From Nocardia abscessus NBRC 100374 (lineage in GTDB: Bacteria; Actinomycetota; Actinomycetes; Mycobacteriales; Mycobacteriaceae), in the NCBI RefSeq assembly GCF_000308455.1, contig NZ_BAFP01000099.1:1-64000 (forward strand): a DNA stretch of 64,000 nt. The letters run 5' to 3'. Below, in pieces: positions 26,880-37,197 of the stretch; position 1 is the first letter of the stretch, and the number at the start of each line of letters is the position of its first letter. The position numbers and the translations under genes are program-made. The notes under the pieces were generated by a model. The model had not been told where the DNA came from. It saw only the letters and a list, made by a program, of their open reading frames with translations, and searched no databases.

Positions 26880-27611
26880 TCACGGCAGCGTCACTCCGAC
26901 GACCGGATCGCCGCTGGGCGCCGCCGAGCCGCCGTCCGGTTCGACGCTCACCGCCAGCACCTCACCCGACCGGAATCCGGTCACGAACGGCCGCTCGGCC
27001 GAGGGCACGTCGCTCAGGACCCCGACCGAGCGGGGCTGCCCGTCGGAGCCGATCAGCCAGACCTGATAGACCCGCCCCGCCGGTGGTGGCGCCACCCGGT
27101 CGAACACGACGATCGCGCGGCCGAGTTCGGGGGAAGCGTCGACGACCAGCAGACCGCCGCCGTCGAACGCCCCGTCGACCGTCCGTACCCCAGGCTGCCC
27201 AGGTACCTCGCTGGCGGCGACCGGGTCCGACGACGAGCCGGTGAACTGGGCGGCCACCAGGCTTCCGCCGACCACCAGGCACGCGGCTGCCGCGATCGGC
27301 ACCGCCCAGCGCAGCGGCCGTCGCCACGACGCGATCCGCGTGACCGATCGTCGCTCGCGCAAGTCCGGCAGCGCCGCCAGAATGCGGCGTTCCAGTTCCG
27401 GCGGCGGCGCGAGTTCGTCGAGCACGGCCAGTCGCCCCATGACGTCACGCGCCTGCCAGACGGCGTCCGAGAAGGCCCGCCGCACGTCGGGGTCCGCGGC
27501 CGCCAGACGGGCATCGATATGCCTGCGTTCGATGTCAGCGACCGCGTTCAGCGCGCACGGGTAGGCGAGGTCGATGAGATCCGCGTCCGACCGCGGCGAG
27601 GTGTCAACCAT
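26880..27611 (-). CDS. rskA: Anti-sigma-K factor RskA
   Basis: A 243-aa single-span membrane protein. Residues 1-90 form the cytoplasmic anti-sigma domain, a hydrophobic helix is at about 102-122 (VPIAAAACLVVGGSLVAA), and the outside part has the RskA C-terminal pattern GRVYQVWLIG. It binds SigK until regulated proteolysis releases it. Its start overlaps the sigK stop by 8 bases, so the two are made together. Confidence 0.9.
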   Translation of the reverse strand: MVDTSPRSDADLIDLAYPCALNAVADIERRHIDARLAAADPDVRRAFSDAVWQARDVMGRLAVLDELAPPPELERRILAALPDLRERRSVTRIASWRRPLRWAVPIAAAACLVVGGSLVAAQFTGSSSDPVAASEVPGQPGVRTVDGAFDGGGLLVVDASPELGRAIVVFDRVAPPPAGRVYQVWLIGSDGQPRSVGVLSDVPSAERPFVTGFRSGEVLAVSVEPDGGSAAPSGDPVVGVTLP

Positions 27612-28281
27612 CGGTGCGTTCCCCGGACAAACACTTCTCCAATCGTTTCAGCCCGTCCCGGATGCGGGTCTTGATCGTGGGCAGCGGAACCGACAGATGG
27701 TCGGCGACCTCTCGGTAGGTCCGCCCGCTGTAATAGGCCAGCGCGATGGCTTCGCGCTGGGTGGGGGTCAAGGTCTCCAAGCAACCTGCCACCTGTTGCT
27801 CTTCGATGCGCTGGGCGACCGATTCGGCGACCACGTCGTGGTCTCGCCCCAGATGCTCGTGCGCGTAGACCAGATCCCGGCTGGTGGCCGAGCTCTCCGA
27901 GCGCACCCGGTCCACCGCCCGGCGGTGCGCGAGCATCATGATCCAGCCGACCGGACTGGCCAGCGTGGCATCGTAGCGATCGGCCATCGACCACACCTGG
28001 AGGTAGACCTCCTGGGTCACCTCCTCCGCGGCGGCGTGACTGCGCAGGATCCGCACTGTCAACCCGAACACCCGCGGACTGGTCAGCTGATAGAACTCGG
28101 TGAACGCGCCGCGATCGCCCGCTCCGGCGGCGGCGAGCAACGCCGCGAGCTTGCGGCTCGCGAGGGTGGCCTGCGGGCGGGCGGGCAGCGGGCACGCGAG
28201 GGCGGAGTCGCCGGGTTCCTCCCGCACCCGTGCCGGCTCGCCGGATCGATGGGATGAAGCAGAACCGTGTTCGTTGCTCAT
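27604..28281 (-). CDS. sigK: ECF sigma factor SigK
   Basis: A 225-aa ECF sigma factor. Region 2 includes FTEFYQLTSPRVFGL and QEVYLQVW; region 4 includes LTPTQREAIALAYYSGRTYREVA, given here by its ends. Pairing with rskA and the region 2/4 sequences support SigK. In M. tuberculosis SigK drives the secreted antigens mpt70/mpt83; no such genes are seen here. ATG 28281 is used; ATG 28302 is in frame. A candidate autoregulatory promoter lies at 28311-28337. Confidence 0.9.
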   Translation of the reverse strand: MSNEHGSASSHRSGEPARVREEPGDSALACPLPARPQATLASRKLAALLAAAGAGDRGAFTEFYQLTSPRVFGLTVRILRSHAAAEEVTQEVYLQVWSMADRYDATLASPVGWIMMLAHRRAVDRVRSESSATSRDLVYAHEHLGRDHDVVAESVAQRIEEQQVAGCLETLTPTQREAIALAYYSGRTYREVADHLSVPLPTIKTRIRDGLKRLEKCLSGERTDG

Positions 28282-28310
28282 GGCCGAATCCCGTGCCTGC
28301 ATGAACAGGG

Positions 28311-28337
28311 GTTCGGTATGCAGCGGGAACCGGATTG
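28311..28337 (-). promoter_or_regulatory. Candidate SigK promoter of sigK-rskA
   Basis: On the minus strand CAATCC, 15 bases, CCGAAC, resembling the mycobacterial SigK promoter (CCATCC ... CCGAAT) with one mismatch in each box, about 30-55 bases before ATG 28281. It is an inference from consensus recall and position. Confidence 0.35.
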
Positions 28338-28345
28338 GTCCCTGG

Positions 28346-29020
28346 TCAACGAGCGATCACGGCCACCAGCATGTAGGCGGTACCGGCATCCATCACCACG
28401 TGCGGCACCGCCGCCCACGGTTTCACGGGACCGGTGAGTGCGGCGACGCATCCTCCGGAACGCGCCAGCAACCGCAGCGGACCCGGCAGCTGCGCACGCG
28501 CCCAGCCGGTACGGGCGGCGAAGACGACCAGGAGTGCGTCGAGGAGGAACAGGGCGGCGAGACCGAGCGCCGGGCCGGGAGCCGGACCGCCCACGTGTCC
28601 GGAGGCCGTGTGACCGGACATCGCGTAGAGCATCGCCGCGGCGGACACGATGTGGTAGCCGAGCGGGACCAGCCGGTCGATCGGCAGTGGCCGCCCCTGG
28701 GTGGCGTACTCCGCTGCGCGGATCATCAGCAGTCCGGCGAAGACCACGGCCATCGCCGTGAGCACGCCGCGCAGCGCGTGCGGGCTCGCTGTTGAGGGAA
28801 ACACCAGCATGCCGAGCATGACCAGGCACATCACCAGGTGCGCCGCATCGGATTCGGCGTGCTCGCCCGAAACATCCGACGGCCCGGACGTTTCCGGGAC
28901 AGCGTCGGCCGGTGACGCCAGAGCCGCCGTCACCCGCGTCAGCACGATTCCCGCCGCGATCACGAACGCGGCCACCACCATCCACCGCAATACCGCATAG
29001 TCCTGCACGAACTGCGCCAC
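28346..29020 (-). CDS. DUF5134 family integral membrane protein
   Basis: A 224-aa protein with six or so hydrophobic segments and His residues near membrane ends (AHLVMCLVMLG, GYHIVSAAAML, VPHVVMDAG), the layout of DUF5134, an actinobacterial membrane family of unknown role. His in or near the membrane suggests metal or heme binding, but this is only suggestive. GTG 29020 has AGGTGGTGGG upstream. It lies just upstream of sigK on the same strand. Confidence 0.7.
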   Translation of the reverse strand: MAQFVQDYAVLRWMVVAAFVIAAGIVLTRVTAALASPADAVPETSGPSDVSGEHAESDAAHLVMCLVMLGMLVFPSTASPHALRGVLTAMAVVFAGLLMIRAAEYATQGRPLPIDRLVPLGYHIVSAAAMLYAMSGHTASGHVGGPAPGPALGLAALFLLDALLVVFAARTGWARAQLPGPLRLLARSGGCVAALTGPVKPWAAVPHVVMDAGTAYMLVAVIAR

Positions 29021-29662
29021 ACCCCACCACCTCTCAGCACGGCGACCACGGTCGTCGCCCTTCCATGCTCGCATCCCGGAGCGGTCAGGGTGCCCTTTTC
29101 TGTTGTGCTACATCGCCGATCGATCCGGCTACAGCGACCACCCAGCGCTTCCCGGGCGGAGGTGAGCGATAGGTGGCCTCGGTCACCTCGCTGTTCGTCC
29201 CGGGTACCGAATCATCGCGGCATTCTGGTCCAATCCAGGTCATGTCTGGCTCGTGACTTCGCAAGTGCGAGTGCAGCTTTGCTCTTCGGATGTCGCACTG
29301 GGGGATGATCACTCTCGTTCCGCGATGCCGAGACGGCTTGTCGGACAGCGGGCCTCGGAAATGCGTCGCCTCGGCAACCCCATTCCCCTCGGCAACCGCT
29401 TCGGAAAAGGTCGGCAACGCGCCGCGAGCGGTGACTCGGGACCGCCCACCGATGCTCGGATGCGGCACGGTCGGGGTTCCGAGTCAGCACCGGGATGCGG
29501 GGAGCGCCGGGCGACCCACCATGGTGAACCACGCGGCGGCTCTATGCCGTGCACGACTTCGGCTACTGCGCGCCTTTCGGCGACTATCGCCCGGACCCGT
29601 ACAGCGTTTCCATGACCGCGCCCTTTGACACCGGAGTGCCGGCCGATCACGGACGTGGCGAA
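29021..29662. other. 640-bp stretch without a recognisable gene
   Basis: Short frames exist on both strands but none shows a family pattern, and base composition and codon use are unlike the flanking genes. It should hold the promoter of the DUF5134 gene and the 3' end region of the aminotransferase gene. No RNA gene was recognised. Confidence 0.5.
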
Positions 29663-30892
29663 TCACACATCGTTCAGTGCGCGGGTGAATCCGTCGACGA
29701 GTTCGGCGACCTGTTCGTCGGTCATGACGAACGCCGGGGAGACCTGCATGGCGCCTTGACCCGCGGCACGACCGGAGATGCCGTGCGCGCGCAACGCCTT
29801 GACCAGTGCGGGCCCTTCGGCGGGCTCGGCCAGCTGGATCGCGGCGACGGCACCGAGCCCGCTGCGCACCACGGCGACCCTGGGATGCGCGGCGAGCACC
29901 GACAGCTGATCGTGCAGGCTGGACTCCAGGCGCAGGGCCGCATCGAGCAGGCCTTCCCGCTCGACGATGTCGAGGTTCGCCAGTGCGGCGGCCGCGGCGC
30001 CCGCGTGGCCGCCATAGGTGTAGCCGTGCCGCCACCACACCCCGCCCGCGAAGAACGGCTCCGCCACATGCGGCGCGGCGAACACCGCGCCCATCGGGAG
30101 ATAGCCGGAGGTCAATCCCTTCGCGGTGGTCATCAGGTCGGGTTCGAGCGCGAAGCGGGACGACGCGAACCAGGCTCCGCCGATCCGGCCGAAACCGGTC
30201 ACGACCTCGTCGGCGACGAACAGGATGTCGTTGTCGCGGCAGATGCGCCGCACCTCGGCGAGGTAGCCCTCCGGCGGTGGATACACACCGCCCGCGCCGA
30301 TCACGGGTTCGCAGAAGAAGGCGGCGATCCGGTCGGCGCCGACCTCCTCGATCAGTGCGAGCAGGGCTTTCGCGTCGTCCCATGCGACGGTCCGCGCCGC
30401 GGGCATCAGCTCGCCGTAACCTTCGCGGTTCCCCGGTATGCCCGCCAACGCCGTGCCCGCCACGTGCATGCCGTGATAGGCCATCCGCCGCCCCACCAGG
30501 ATCGTTTTGCCCGGCCGACCGAGTTCGTGCCAGTAGCGGCGGGCGAGCTTGGCCGCGGTGTCGACGGAGTCGGAGCCGCCCGAGGTGAAGAAGATCTTGC
30601 TGCCCGGCACCGGCGCGAGGCCGGCGAGCCGCTCGGCGAGCTCCTGGGTGGCGGGTTCGGTGATGTCGCCGAAATTGGAGTAGTGGGCGATCCTGCGCAA
30701 CTGGGCGGCCACCGCGTCGGCGATCTCCCCGCGGCCGTGGCCCACATTGGCGAACCACAGACCAGCGGTGGCGTCCAAGTAGCGATTGCCCGCCCGATCG
30801 AAAACGTAGGCGCCGTCACCGCGAGCGACCACGAACGCGCCGTCGCGCTCGACGGCGCCCATGTCGGCGAAGCCGTGCCATAGCGCGTTCAT
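29663..30892 (-). CDS. Class III (omega) aminotransferase
   Basis: A 409-aa PLP enzyme of the aspartate-aminotransferase fold, class III. The PLP Lys is in TTAKGLTSGY, preceded by the LFVADEVVTGFGR strand with the cofactor Asp, and SGGSDSVDTAAKLAR forms the phosphate-binding region. Relatives use beta-alanine, 4-aminobutyrate or diamines with pyruvate; the amino donor cannot be read. ATG 30892 lies after GGTGGAGG. Divergent from hrpA by 130 bases. Confidence 0.87.
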   Translation of the reverse strand: MNALWHGFADMGAVERDGAFVVARGDGAYVFDRAGNRYLDATAGLWFANVGHGRGEIADAVAAQLRRIAHYSNFGDITEPATQELAERLAGLAPVPGSKIFFTSGGSDSVDTAAKLARRYWHELGRPGKTILVGRRMAYHGMHVAGTALAGIPGNREGYGELMPAARTVAWDDAKALLALIEEVGADRIAAFFCEPVIGAGGVYPPPEGYLAEVRRICRDNDILFVADEVVTGFGRIGGAWFASSRFALEPDLMTTAKGLTSGYLPMGAVFAAPHVAEPFFAGGVWWRHGYTYGGHAGAAAAALANLDIVEREGLLDAALRLESSLHDQLSVLAAHPRVAVVRSGLGAVAAIQLAEPAEGPALVKALRAHGISGRAAGQGAMQVSPAFVMTDEQVAELVDGFTRALNDV

Positions 30893-31022
30893 ACCTCCAC
30901 CTTTACCGGATCCCGATCCGCGCCGCTCCCGCAAGCGCGGCACCGTCAGCTTCCACCCAGCTACCAGCCCTGGCGCCTGGCGCGAAAATCCGCTGGCGGC
31001 TTTCGCTAGGCTGGTCGATGCA

Positions 31023-34000
31023 ATGACCAGGACAGCCGCCACCGACTCCCGTGAACTTCGCACCCGTCTGGCGAATCTCTCCCTTCGCGACGAACACCGG
31101 TTGCGGCGCAAGCTCGACAAAGCGCGCGGCGGCGACCTGAGCGAGGTGGAAGCCGAGATCGCGGCGGCCGAGCTGCGGGTGGAGGCGCGGCGCGCCGCCG
31201 TGCCGGAGATTCGCTACCCGGAGCAGCTACCGGTCACCGCCCGCCGCGCGGACATCGCCGCGGCCATCGCCGAGCATCAGGTGGTGATCGTCGCAGGCGA
31301 GACCGGCTCGGGCAAGACCACCCAGATTCCGAAGATCTGTCTGAAACTCGGCCGCGGCATCCGCGGCACCATCGGGCACACCCAGCCGCGCAGGCTGGCC
31401 GCGCGCACCGTGGCCGAGCGCATCGCCGAAGAGCTGGGCACCGAACTCGGCGATGTCGTCGGCTACACGGTGCGGTTCACCGACCATGCCTCCGAGCACA
31501 CGCTGGTCAAGCTGATGACCGACGGCATCCTGCTCGCCGAGATTCAGCGCGACCGGCTGCTGCGCCGCTACGACACGATCATCATCGATGAGGCGCACGA
31601 ACGCAGCCTCAACATCGACTTCCTGCTCGGCTACCTGAAGCAGCTGCTCCCCCGTAGGCCCGACCTCAAGGTGATCATCACCTCGGCGACCATCGATCCC
31701 GAGCTGTTCGCCCGGCACTTCGCGGACGAGGCGGGCAACCCCGCACCGATCGTCGAAGTTTCCGGCCGCTCGTACCCGGTGGAGATCCGCTACCGGCCGC
31801 TCGCGCTGGAGCTGCCGGGCGCCGCCGAAGACGAGGACGACGAGGACACTCGCGTCGTCGACCGTGATCCGGTGGACGCGATCGGTGACGCCGTGACCGA
31901 GCTGTTCGACGCGGGCGACGGCGACGTGCTGGTGTTCCTGTCCGGCGAACGCGAGATCCGCGACACCGCCGACGCCCTGCGCGATCTGAAGCTGCCGCGC
32001 ACCGAGATCCTTCCGCTGTACGCCCGGCTGTCCACCGCCGAGCAGCACCGCGTCTTCGCCCCGCACACCGGGCGCCGGGTGGTGCTGGCGACGAACGTCG
32101 CGGAGACCTCGCTCACGGTGCCCGGCATCCGGTACGTCGTCGACCCGGGCACGGCACGGATCTCGCGCTATTCCATGCGCACCAAAGTGCAGCGGTTGCC
32201 GATCGAACCGGTGTCCCAGGCATCGGCGCGGCAGCGATCCGGCCGGTGCGGTCGCGTCGCCGACGGCATCTGCATCCGGCTGTACTCCGAGGACGATTTC
32301 GAATCCCGGCCCACCTTCACCGAACCCGAGATCCTGCGCACCAACCTCGCCGCGGTCATCCTGCAGATGACCGCGCTCGGGCTCGGTGACATCGAGAACT
32401 TCCCGTTCGTGGAGGCGCCGGATCGCCGCGCCATCCGCGACGGCGTCGCCCTGCTCGAAGAGCTCGGCGCCCTCGCGCGGCGCGACGGCGGTTCCGCCGC
32501 CCGGGCCGGCGGCGACAACGACGCCGCGCTCTCGCTGACGCCGATCGGCCGGGAGATGGCCCAGCTGCCGGTCGACCCCCGGATGGCACGAATGCTGGTG
32601 GAGGCCAACCGCAACGGCTGCCTGGCGGACGTGCTGGTCATCGTCGCGGCGCTGTCGATCCAGGATGTCCGGGAGCGGCCCGCCGAACACCAGCAGGCAG
32701 CCGATGCCGAACACGCGCGCTTCACGGTCGAGGGCTCCGACTTCCTGGCCTACCTGCGACTATGGGAGTACCTCGGCGGTCAGCGCAAGTCGTTGTCGTC
32801 CAACCAATTCCGGCGGATGTGCCGGGAGGAGTTCCTGCACTACCTGCGGATCCGGGAGTGGCAGGACCTGCACGGGCAACTGCGCACGATCACCAAAGGC
32901 CTCGGATGGTCGACCCGAGCGGACGAGCCGGCCGACGGCGCGCGATCGGCCGGAGCCGACGCGACGACGCCGGATCGCAAGTCCGGCAACCGAACACGCC
33001 GAAACGGCCCGGCGCGCCGCCGAGGCGACGGGCGATCCGGCGCCGATCGCGACCCCGCGGCAGTAGCCGTGGACAACGACGGGGTGCCCTGGGACTCCAC
33101 CGCCATCCATCAGGCGCTGCTGGCGGGCATGCTCTCGCACATCGGGGTCAGGGAGGCGGAATCCCGGGAATTCCTCGGCGCCCGCAACGCCAAGTTCATG
33201 ATCTTCCCCGGATCGTCGCTGGCGAAGAAGCCGCCGCGGTGGGTGATGGCCGCCGAACTGGTCGAGACCTCGCGACTGTGGGGCCGGATGGCCGCGAAGA
33301 TCGAGCCCGAATGGGCCGAACGACTCGCGGGCGACCTCGTCAAACGCACCTACTCCGAACCGCACTGGTCGGCCAAGCGAGGTGCGGCGCGCGCCTACGA
33401 ACGGGTCACGTTGTACGGGATCCCGCTGGTCACCGGCAGAGCCGTCGACTACGGCCGGATCGATGCCGAATTGTCGCGCGAGCTGTTCATCAGGCATGCC
33501 CTGGTACAGGGCGAGTGGCAGACCCGGCACGAGTTCTTCCACCGCAATCGCGCCCTGCTCGAGGACGTCGCCGACCTCGAGCACCGCGCCCGCCGCCGGG
33601 ACATCCTGGTCGATGACGAGGTGCTGTTCGAGTTCTACGACAAGCGCCTGCCCGCCGACATCGTCTCGGTGCGGCACTTCGACAGTTGGTGGCGTTCCGC
33701 GCGGCGAGAAGATCCCGAGCTGCTGGACTTCTCCACCTCCACCGTGGTCAACGAAGGCGCGGCCGCGCTGGACCCGGCGGCCTTCCCCGATTCCTGGCGC
33801 CAGGGCGAGCTCAGTTTCCCGCTCTCCTACCAGTTCGAGCCCGGCACCGAGGAGGACGGCGTCACCGTGCGCATTCCGGTGGAACAGCTCGCCCACGTCC
33901 GGGCCGTCGGCTTCGACTGGCTGGTGCCCGGCATGCGCGACGAGCTGGCCGCCGCGCTGATCAAGACCTTGCCGAAGGCGTTGCGCCGCAGCGTCGTTCC

Positions 34001-35141
34001 CGCGCCCGACTTCGCCGCCGCCGCACTGGCGGCGCTGACCCCGCGTGCGGAGCCGCTGCGCGCCGGACTGGCGCGCGAGCTGTCCCGGCTGGGTTCGGTG
34101 TCGATCGCACCCACCGACTTCGACCTCTCCGCGCTGCCCGGTCACCTGCGCATGACCTTCGCGGCCGTCGGCGCGGACGGCGCCACGCTCGCACGGGGAA
34201 AGAGCCTCGCCGCGCTGAAAAACCAGCTCGCCGAGCAGGTTTCCGCCGCGGTCGCCCGGGTCACCGCCGGGGCGGAACGCCCACCGGCCACGGTGTGGAC
34301 CTCCGAATCGCTCGGCACCCTCGCGCCGACGGTGCGGCGCGAGGTGGCCGGGCAGACCGTCACCGGGTACCCCGCGCTCGTCGCCGAGGGCGAGGGCGTG
34401 GCGGTCCGGGTGCTCAGCTCCGCCGCGGAGCAGGCGGCCGCGATGCGCCTCGGCACCAGAGCGCTGCTGCTGCGCGCACTGCCCGCGTCGGCCCGTACCG
34501 CCACCGCGGGTCTTTCGCCCTCGGATCGCCTTGCGCTGAGCCAGAATCCGTACGGCTCGGTGGAAGCGCTGCTAGACGACTGCCGCGCGGCCGCCGCCGA
34601 CGAGTTGCTCGCCGCCGCGGGCGGTCCGGTGCACGACCCGGCGGCGTTCGACGCACTCGTCGCCCGGATCCGTCCGGACTTCGCCTCCGCCGTCGCACGG
34701 TACGTACGCCTGGTCGTGCCGGTTCTCGCCGGCGCCCATCAGGTTTCCGCTGCGCTCGCGCGAACCAGCGAGCGCGACATCGCCGATGACGTCCGCCATC
34801 AGCTCGACAACCTGGTGTTCCGCGGCTTCGTGTCCGAAACGGGCGCGGCCAGGCTGCGCGAACTGCCACGCTATCTCCACGCGGCGGTGGCGCGACTGGA
34901 GGCGCTGCCCGGCTCGGCCGTTCGCGATCGGCAGGGCATGGCCGAACTCGATCGGGTGCTCGGCGCTTACGACCGCTTCGTCGAGTCGCTACCGGCGAAC
35001 CGCAGACATGCGCCCGCGGTCACCGAGATCTGGTGGATGATCGAGGAATTGCGGGTCAGCCTGTTCGCACAGAAGCTGGGCACCCCGTACCCGGTGTCCG
35101 CCAAGCGAATCGAGAAGGCGATCGCCGCGGTCCGGCGCTGA
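31023..35141 (+). CDS. hrpA: ATP-dependent RNA helicase HrpA
   Basis: A 1372-aa DEAH/RHA helicase. Walker A GETGSGKTTQIPK is at about 93, the DEAH box in IIIDEAHERS at about 188, SATID is motif III, and QRSGRCGR motif VI; HA2, OB-fold and the long HrpA C-terminal domain (DUF3418-like) follow. Around residues 630-690 there is an Arg/Gly/Asp-rich low-complexity insert between conserved blocks. It unwinds RNA and may rescue stalled translation or process mRNA. ATG 31023 starts MTRTAATDS. Its stop is 1 base from the convergent nrdR stop. Confidence 0.92.
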   Translation: MTRTAATDSRELRTRLANLSLRDEHRLRRKLDKARGGDLSEVEAEIAAAELRVEARRAAVPEIRYPEQLPVTARRADIAAAIAEHQVVIVAGETGSGKTTQIPKICLKLGRGIRGTIGHTQPRRLAARTVAERIAEELGTELGDVVGYTVRFTDHASEHTLVKLMTDGILLAEIQRDRLLRRYDTIIIDEAHERSLNIDFLLGYLKQLLPRRPDLKVIITSATIDPELFARHFADEAGNPAPIVEVSGRSYPVEIRYRPLALELPGAAEDEDDEDTRVVDRDPVDAIGDAVTELFDAGDGDVLVFLSGEREIRDTADALRDLKLPRTEILPLYARLSTAEQHRVFAPHTGRRVVLATNVAETSLTVPGIRYVVDPGTARISRYSMRTKVQRLPIEPVSQASARQRSGRCGRVADGICIRLYSEDDFESRPTFTEPEILRTNLAAVILQMTALGLGDIENFPFVEAPDRRAIRDGVALLEELGALARRDGGSAARAGGDNDAALSLTPIGREMAQLPVDPRMARMLVEANRNGCLADVLVIVAALSIQDVRERPAEHQQAADAEHARFTVEGSDFLAYLRLWEYLGGQRKSLSSNQFRRMCREEFLHYLRIREWQDLHGQLRTITKGLGWSTRADEPADGARSAGADATTPDRKSGNRTRRNGPARRRGDGRSGADRDPAAVAVDNDGVPWDSTAIHQALLAGMLSHIGVREAESREFLGARNAKFMIFPGSSLAKKPPRWVMAAELVETSRLWGRMAAKIEPEWAERLAGDLVKRTYSEPHWSAKRGAARAYERVTLYGIPLVTGRAVDYGRIDAELSRELFIRHALVQGEWQTRHEFFHRNRALLEDVADLEHRARRRDILVDDEVLFEFYDKRLPADIVSVRHFDSWWRSARREDPELLDFSTSTVVNEGAAALDPAAFPDSWRQGELSFPLSYQFEPGTEEDGVTVRIPVEQLAHVRAVGFDWLVPGMRDELAAALIKTLPKALRRSVVPAPDFAAAALAALTPRAEPLRAGLARELSRLGSVSIAPTDFDLSALPGHLRMTFAAVGADGATLARGKSLAALKNQLAEQVSAAVARVTAGAERPPATVWTSESLGTLAPTVRREVAGQTVTGYPALVAEGEGVAVRVLSSAAEQAAAMRLGTRALLLRALPASARTATAGLSPSDRLALSQNPYGSVEALLDDCRAAAADELLAAAGGPVHDPAAFDALVARIRPDFASAVARYVRLVVPVLAGAHQVSAALARTSERDIADDVRHQLDNLVFRGFVSETGAARLRELPRYLHAAVARLEALPGSAVRDRQGMAELDRVLGAYDRFVESLPANRRHAPAVTEIWWMIEELRVSLFAQKLGTPYPVSAKRIEKAIAAVRR

Positions 35142-35142
35142 G

Positions 35143-35613
35143 TCAGTCCGCGGCCGACAGCGCTTCGGCGCGCGCCCGGCGCATCTCCCTGATCTCGCGT
35201 TCGAAATCCTCGGCCGAGGTGAACGACCGGTAGACCGAGGCGAACCGCAGGTAGGCCACCTCGTCCAGGTCGCGCAGCGGGCCCAGGATCGCCAGACCCA
35301 CCTCGTGACTGGGCACCTCGGGAGAACCCTTGGCGCGCACCGCGTCCTCCACCTGCTGCGCGAGCAGGTTCAGCGCGTCGTCGTCGACTTCCCGGCCTTG
35401 GCAGGCCCGGCGCACGCCGCGGATGACCTTCTCGCGACTGAACGGCTCGGTGACGCCGCTGCGCTTGACCACCGACAGGATGGCGGTCTCCACCGTGGTG
35501 AACCGCCGCCCACACTGCGGGCACGCGCGGCGGCGGCGGATGGCCGCGCCTTCGTCGGCCTCACGCGAGTCCACCACCCGCGAGTCGGGGTGTCGGCAGA
35601 ACGGGCAATGCAT
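35143..35613 (-). CDS. nrdR: Transcriptional repressor NrdR
   Basis: A 156-aa repressor of ribonucleotide reductase genes. The N-terminal zinc ribbon has CPFC at 3-6 and CPQC at 31-34; the ATP-cone domain fills about 46-136. It senses ATP/dATP and represses nrd operons. Position next to lexA matches mycobacteria. The start is ATG 35613; it is convergent with hrpA. Confidence 0.96.
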   Translation of the reverse strand: MHCPFCRHPDSRVVDSREADEGAAIRRRRACPQCGRRFTTVETAILSVVKRSGVTEPFSREKVIRGVRRACQGREVDDDALNLLAQQVEDAVRAKGSPEVPSHEVGLAILGPLRDLDEVAYLRFASVYRSFTSAEDFEREIREMRRARAEALSAAD

Positions 35614-35818
35614 CCGAGAAATCCTTCGTCGATGCGCGTGCTCGCGTCCGAACCGGGCGCCGATGGCGGCGATCGGTCCGGCGAGCCCGTGTACAGAGGT
35701 CTATACCCCGGCACCAGACATTCCTCGTGCGACACGCGGAATGCCTGCATAACACTTCGAGGATACCCGTCCGGGTCTTCGGATCGTCGCACTCACCCCG
35801 GCAACCGGACCGGCTTGC

Positions 35819-37072
35819 TCATCCGGTGATCTGCCAGTGCGCGGTCAGGTCCGCGAGGATGTCCGGCAGACGGGCGGCGAGCCGACCACGGGCCAGCTTG
35901 CCCCAGAACGCCTCGCCGAGGACGGCGGCGGCCAGCACGGGGTCGGTCTCCAGATCGATGTGGCGGGGTACCAGGTCACCGGTGATGTAGTCCCAGCGCG
36001 TCTCGCGATCGGCCCAGTTGAAGCCGGGCAGTGGGACCCGCAGCGCGAGGCTGCGGCCTCCTACGTCGGCGCTGACCACGACCGGTGCGAACACGCCGGG
36101 CGCGCGGACGCCGGGGACAGCGGGTTTGCCCGCGACGGTGCTCACGTAGGTGAGAACGCGGCCGATCGGGGCACGTCCCGCTGATGTCTCGTCCCACTGG
36201 TCGGCGACCACGTGGTTCTGCTCCCGGTCGGTCATCCGGATCAGCGCGTCGATGTAGCCGTCCCGGGTGCCCGCGGCGATCGCCCGCCAGGCGGTGCGGA
36301 TGTCGTCGTCGAGCACGCCCGCCGCGTACATCTCCTCGATTCCGGGCAGGCCGAGCGCGACGTAGGCCTCGTGCATCGGGACCAGGTCGGTGAAGATGTG
36401 CTTCTGCATGATCATCAGGCGCGTCTGGTACCAGGCGATGTCCGCGGCATTCAGGCGGGAACCCTCGGTGGCGAGCAGACGAATGTCCTCGGGCAGCGCA
36501 TGCACCAATTCCGGCGGGGTCGCGCGCAGGAGGTCGGCGACCGCGGTGCCGAGCTGATGGATGCCCGGTACGTCCAAGACGACACCCACGTCGCTCATGT
36601 CGAAGAATCCGGAGGCGAACGATCCGCCCGCGATCCCGGCCAGCCCGGCCCAGTAGAACTCCGGATGCTGGGTGGCCAGCCGCAGATAGTTGACGTACAC
36701 CTGGTTGAAGGTGCGTTCGTTCGCGCGGGGGCCGCGCCCGGGATCCCAAGCCGCCACATCGATGTCGGCGTTGCGGGTGGCGATCACCAGCCAGTACTGG
36801 TGGAGCAAGGTCGCGTACCGGCGCGGCGCCACCGAGTCGGCCCGCGCCTGCCGCAAGGCCTCCGCGAGGTCCGCTTCGTCCAGCGGCAGCAGGGGATTGA
36901 GCCCGCCCGCCCCCGCACCGTCACCGTTGACGGAGGGCAGATCGAGATACGCGGCGTAGGCCGGTTCCGCCTGGGCGGTGACCGCCGCGCCCATGCCGAG
37001 AACCAGGCAGAAGGACAGGGCGGCCGCGCGGGTGAAGACGCGAACCGAGCGGCCTGCGGTGAGGAGTGTCAT
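35819..37072 (-). CDS. Secreted protein of unknown function
   Basis: A 417-aa exported protein: basic N-terminus, hydrophobic core ALSFCLVLGMGAAV and a likely signal peptidase site after AQA at residue 35. The mature part is mostly helical with many His, Asp and Glu (for example LHQYWLVIATRN and REQNHVVADQWDE), and no Cys. No family is recognised. GTG/ATG at 37072 begins MTLLTAGRS. It sits between nrdR and a membrane protein next to lexA. Confidence 0.75.
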   Translation of the reverse strand: MTLLTAGRSVRVFTRAAALSFCLVLGMGAAVTAQAEPAYAAYLDLPSVNGDGAGAGGLNPLLPLDEADLAEALRQARADSVAPRRYATLLHQYWLVIATRNADIDVAAWDPGRGPRANERTFNQVYVNYLRLATQHPEFYWAGLAGIAGGSFASGFFDMSDVGVVLDVPGIHQLGTAVADLLRATPPELVHALPEDIRLLATEGSRLNAADIAWYQTRLMIMQKHIFTDLVPMHEAYVALGLPGIEEMYAAGVLDDDIRTAWRAIAAGTRDGYIDALIRMTDREQNHVVADQWDETSAGRAPIGRVLTYVSTVAGKPAVPGVRAPGVFAPVVVSADVGGRSLALRVPLPGFNWADRETRWDYITGDLVPRHIDLETDPVLAAAVLGEAFWGKLARGRLAARLPDILADLTAHWQITG

Positions 37073-37197
37073 GTGCTGAAAGGTCCCGACATCGTTCGGG
37101 CGGTGTTGCCCGGATCACGTTTTCAGCACGGTAGCAACACGTTCCAGTTTGTCGATCAACATTTTCGGCCGCCCACAGTGGCCGATTTCCTTGTCAC

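Noticed and set aside
29085..29468. 127-aa minus-strand frame between the DUF5134 gene and the aminotransferase
   Set aside because: No family pattern, poor codon character and no ribosome site.
35614..35818. Riboswitch or NrdR box upstream of nrdR
   Set aside because: No B12-box or NrdR-box pattern could be matched by eye; only an ordinary promoter region is likely.
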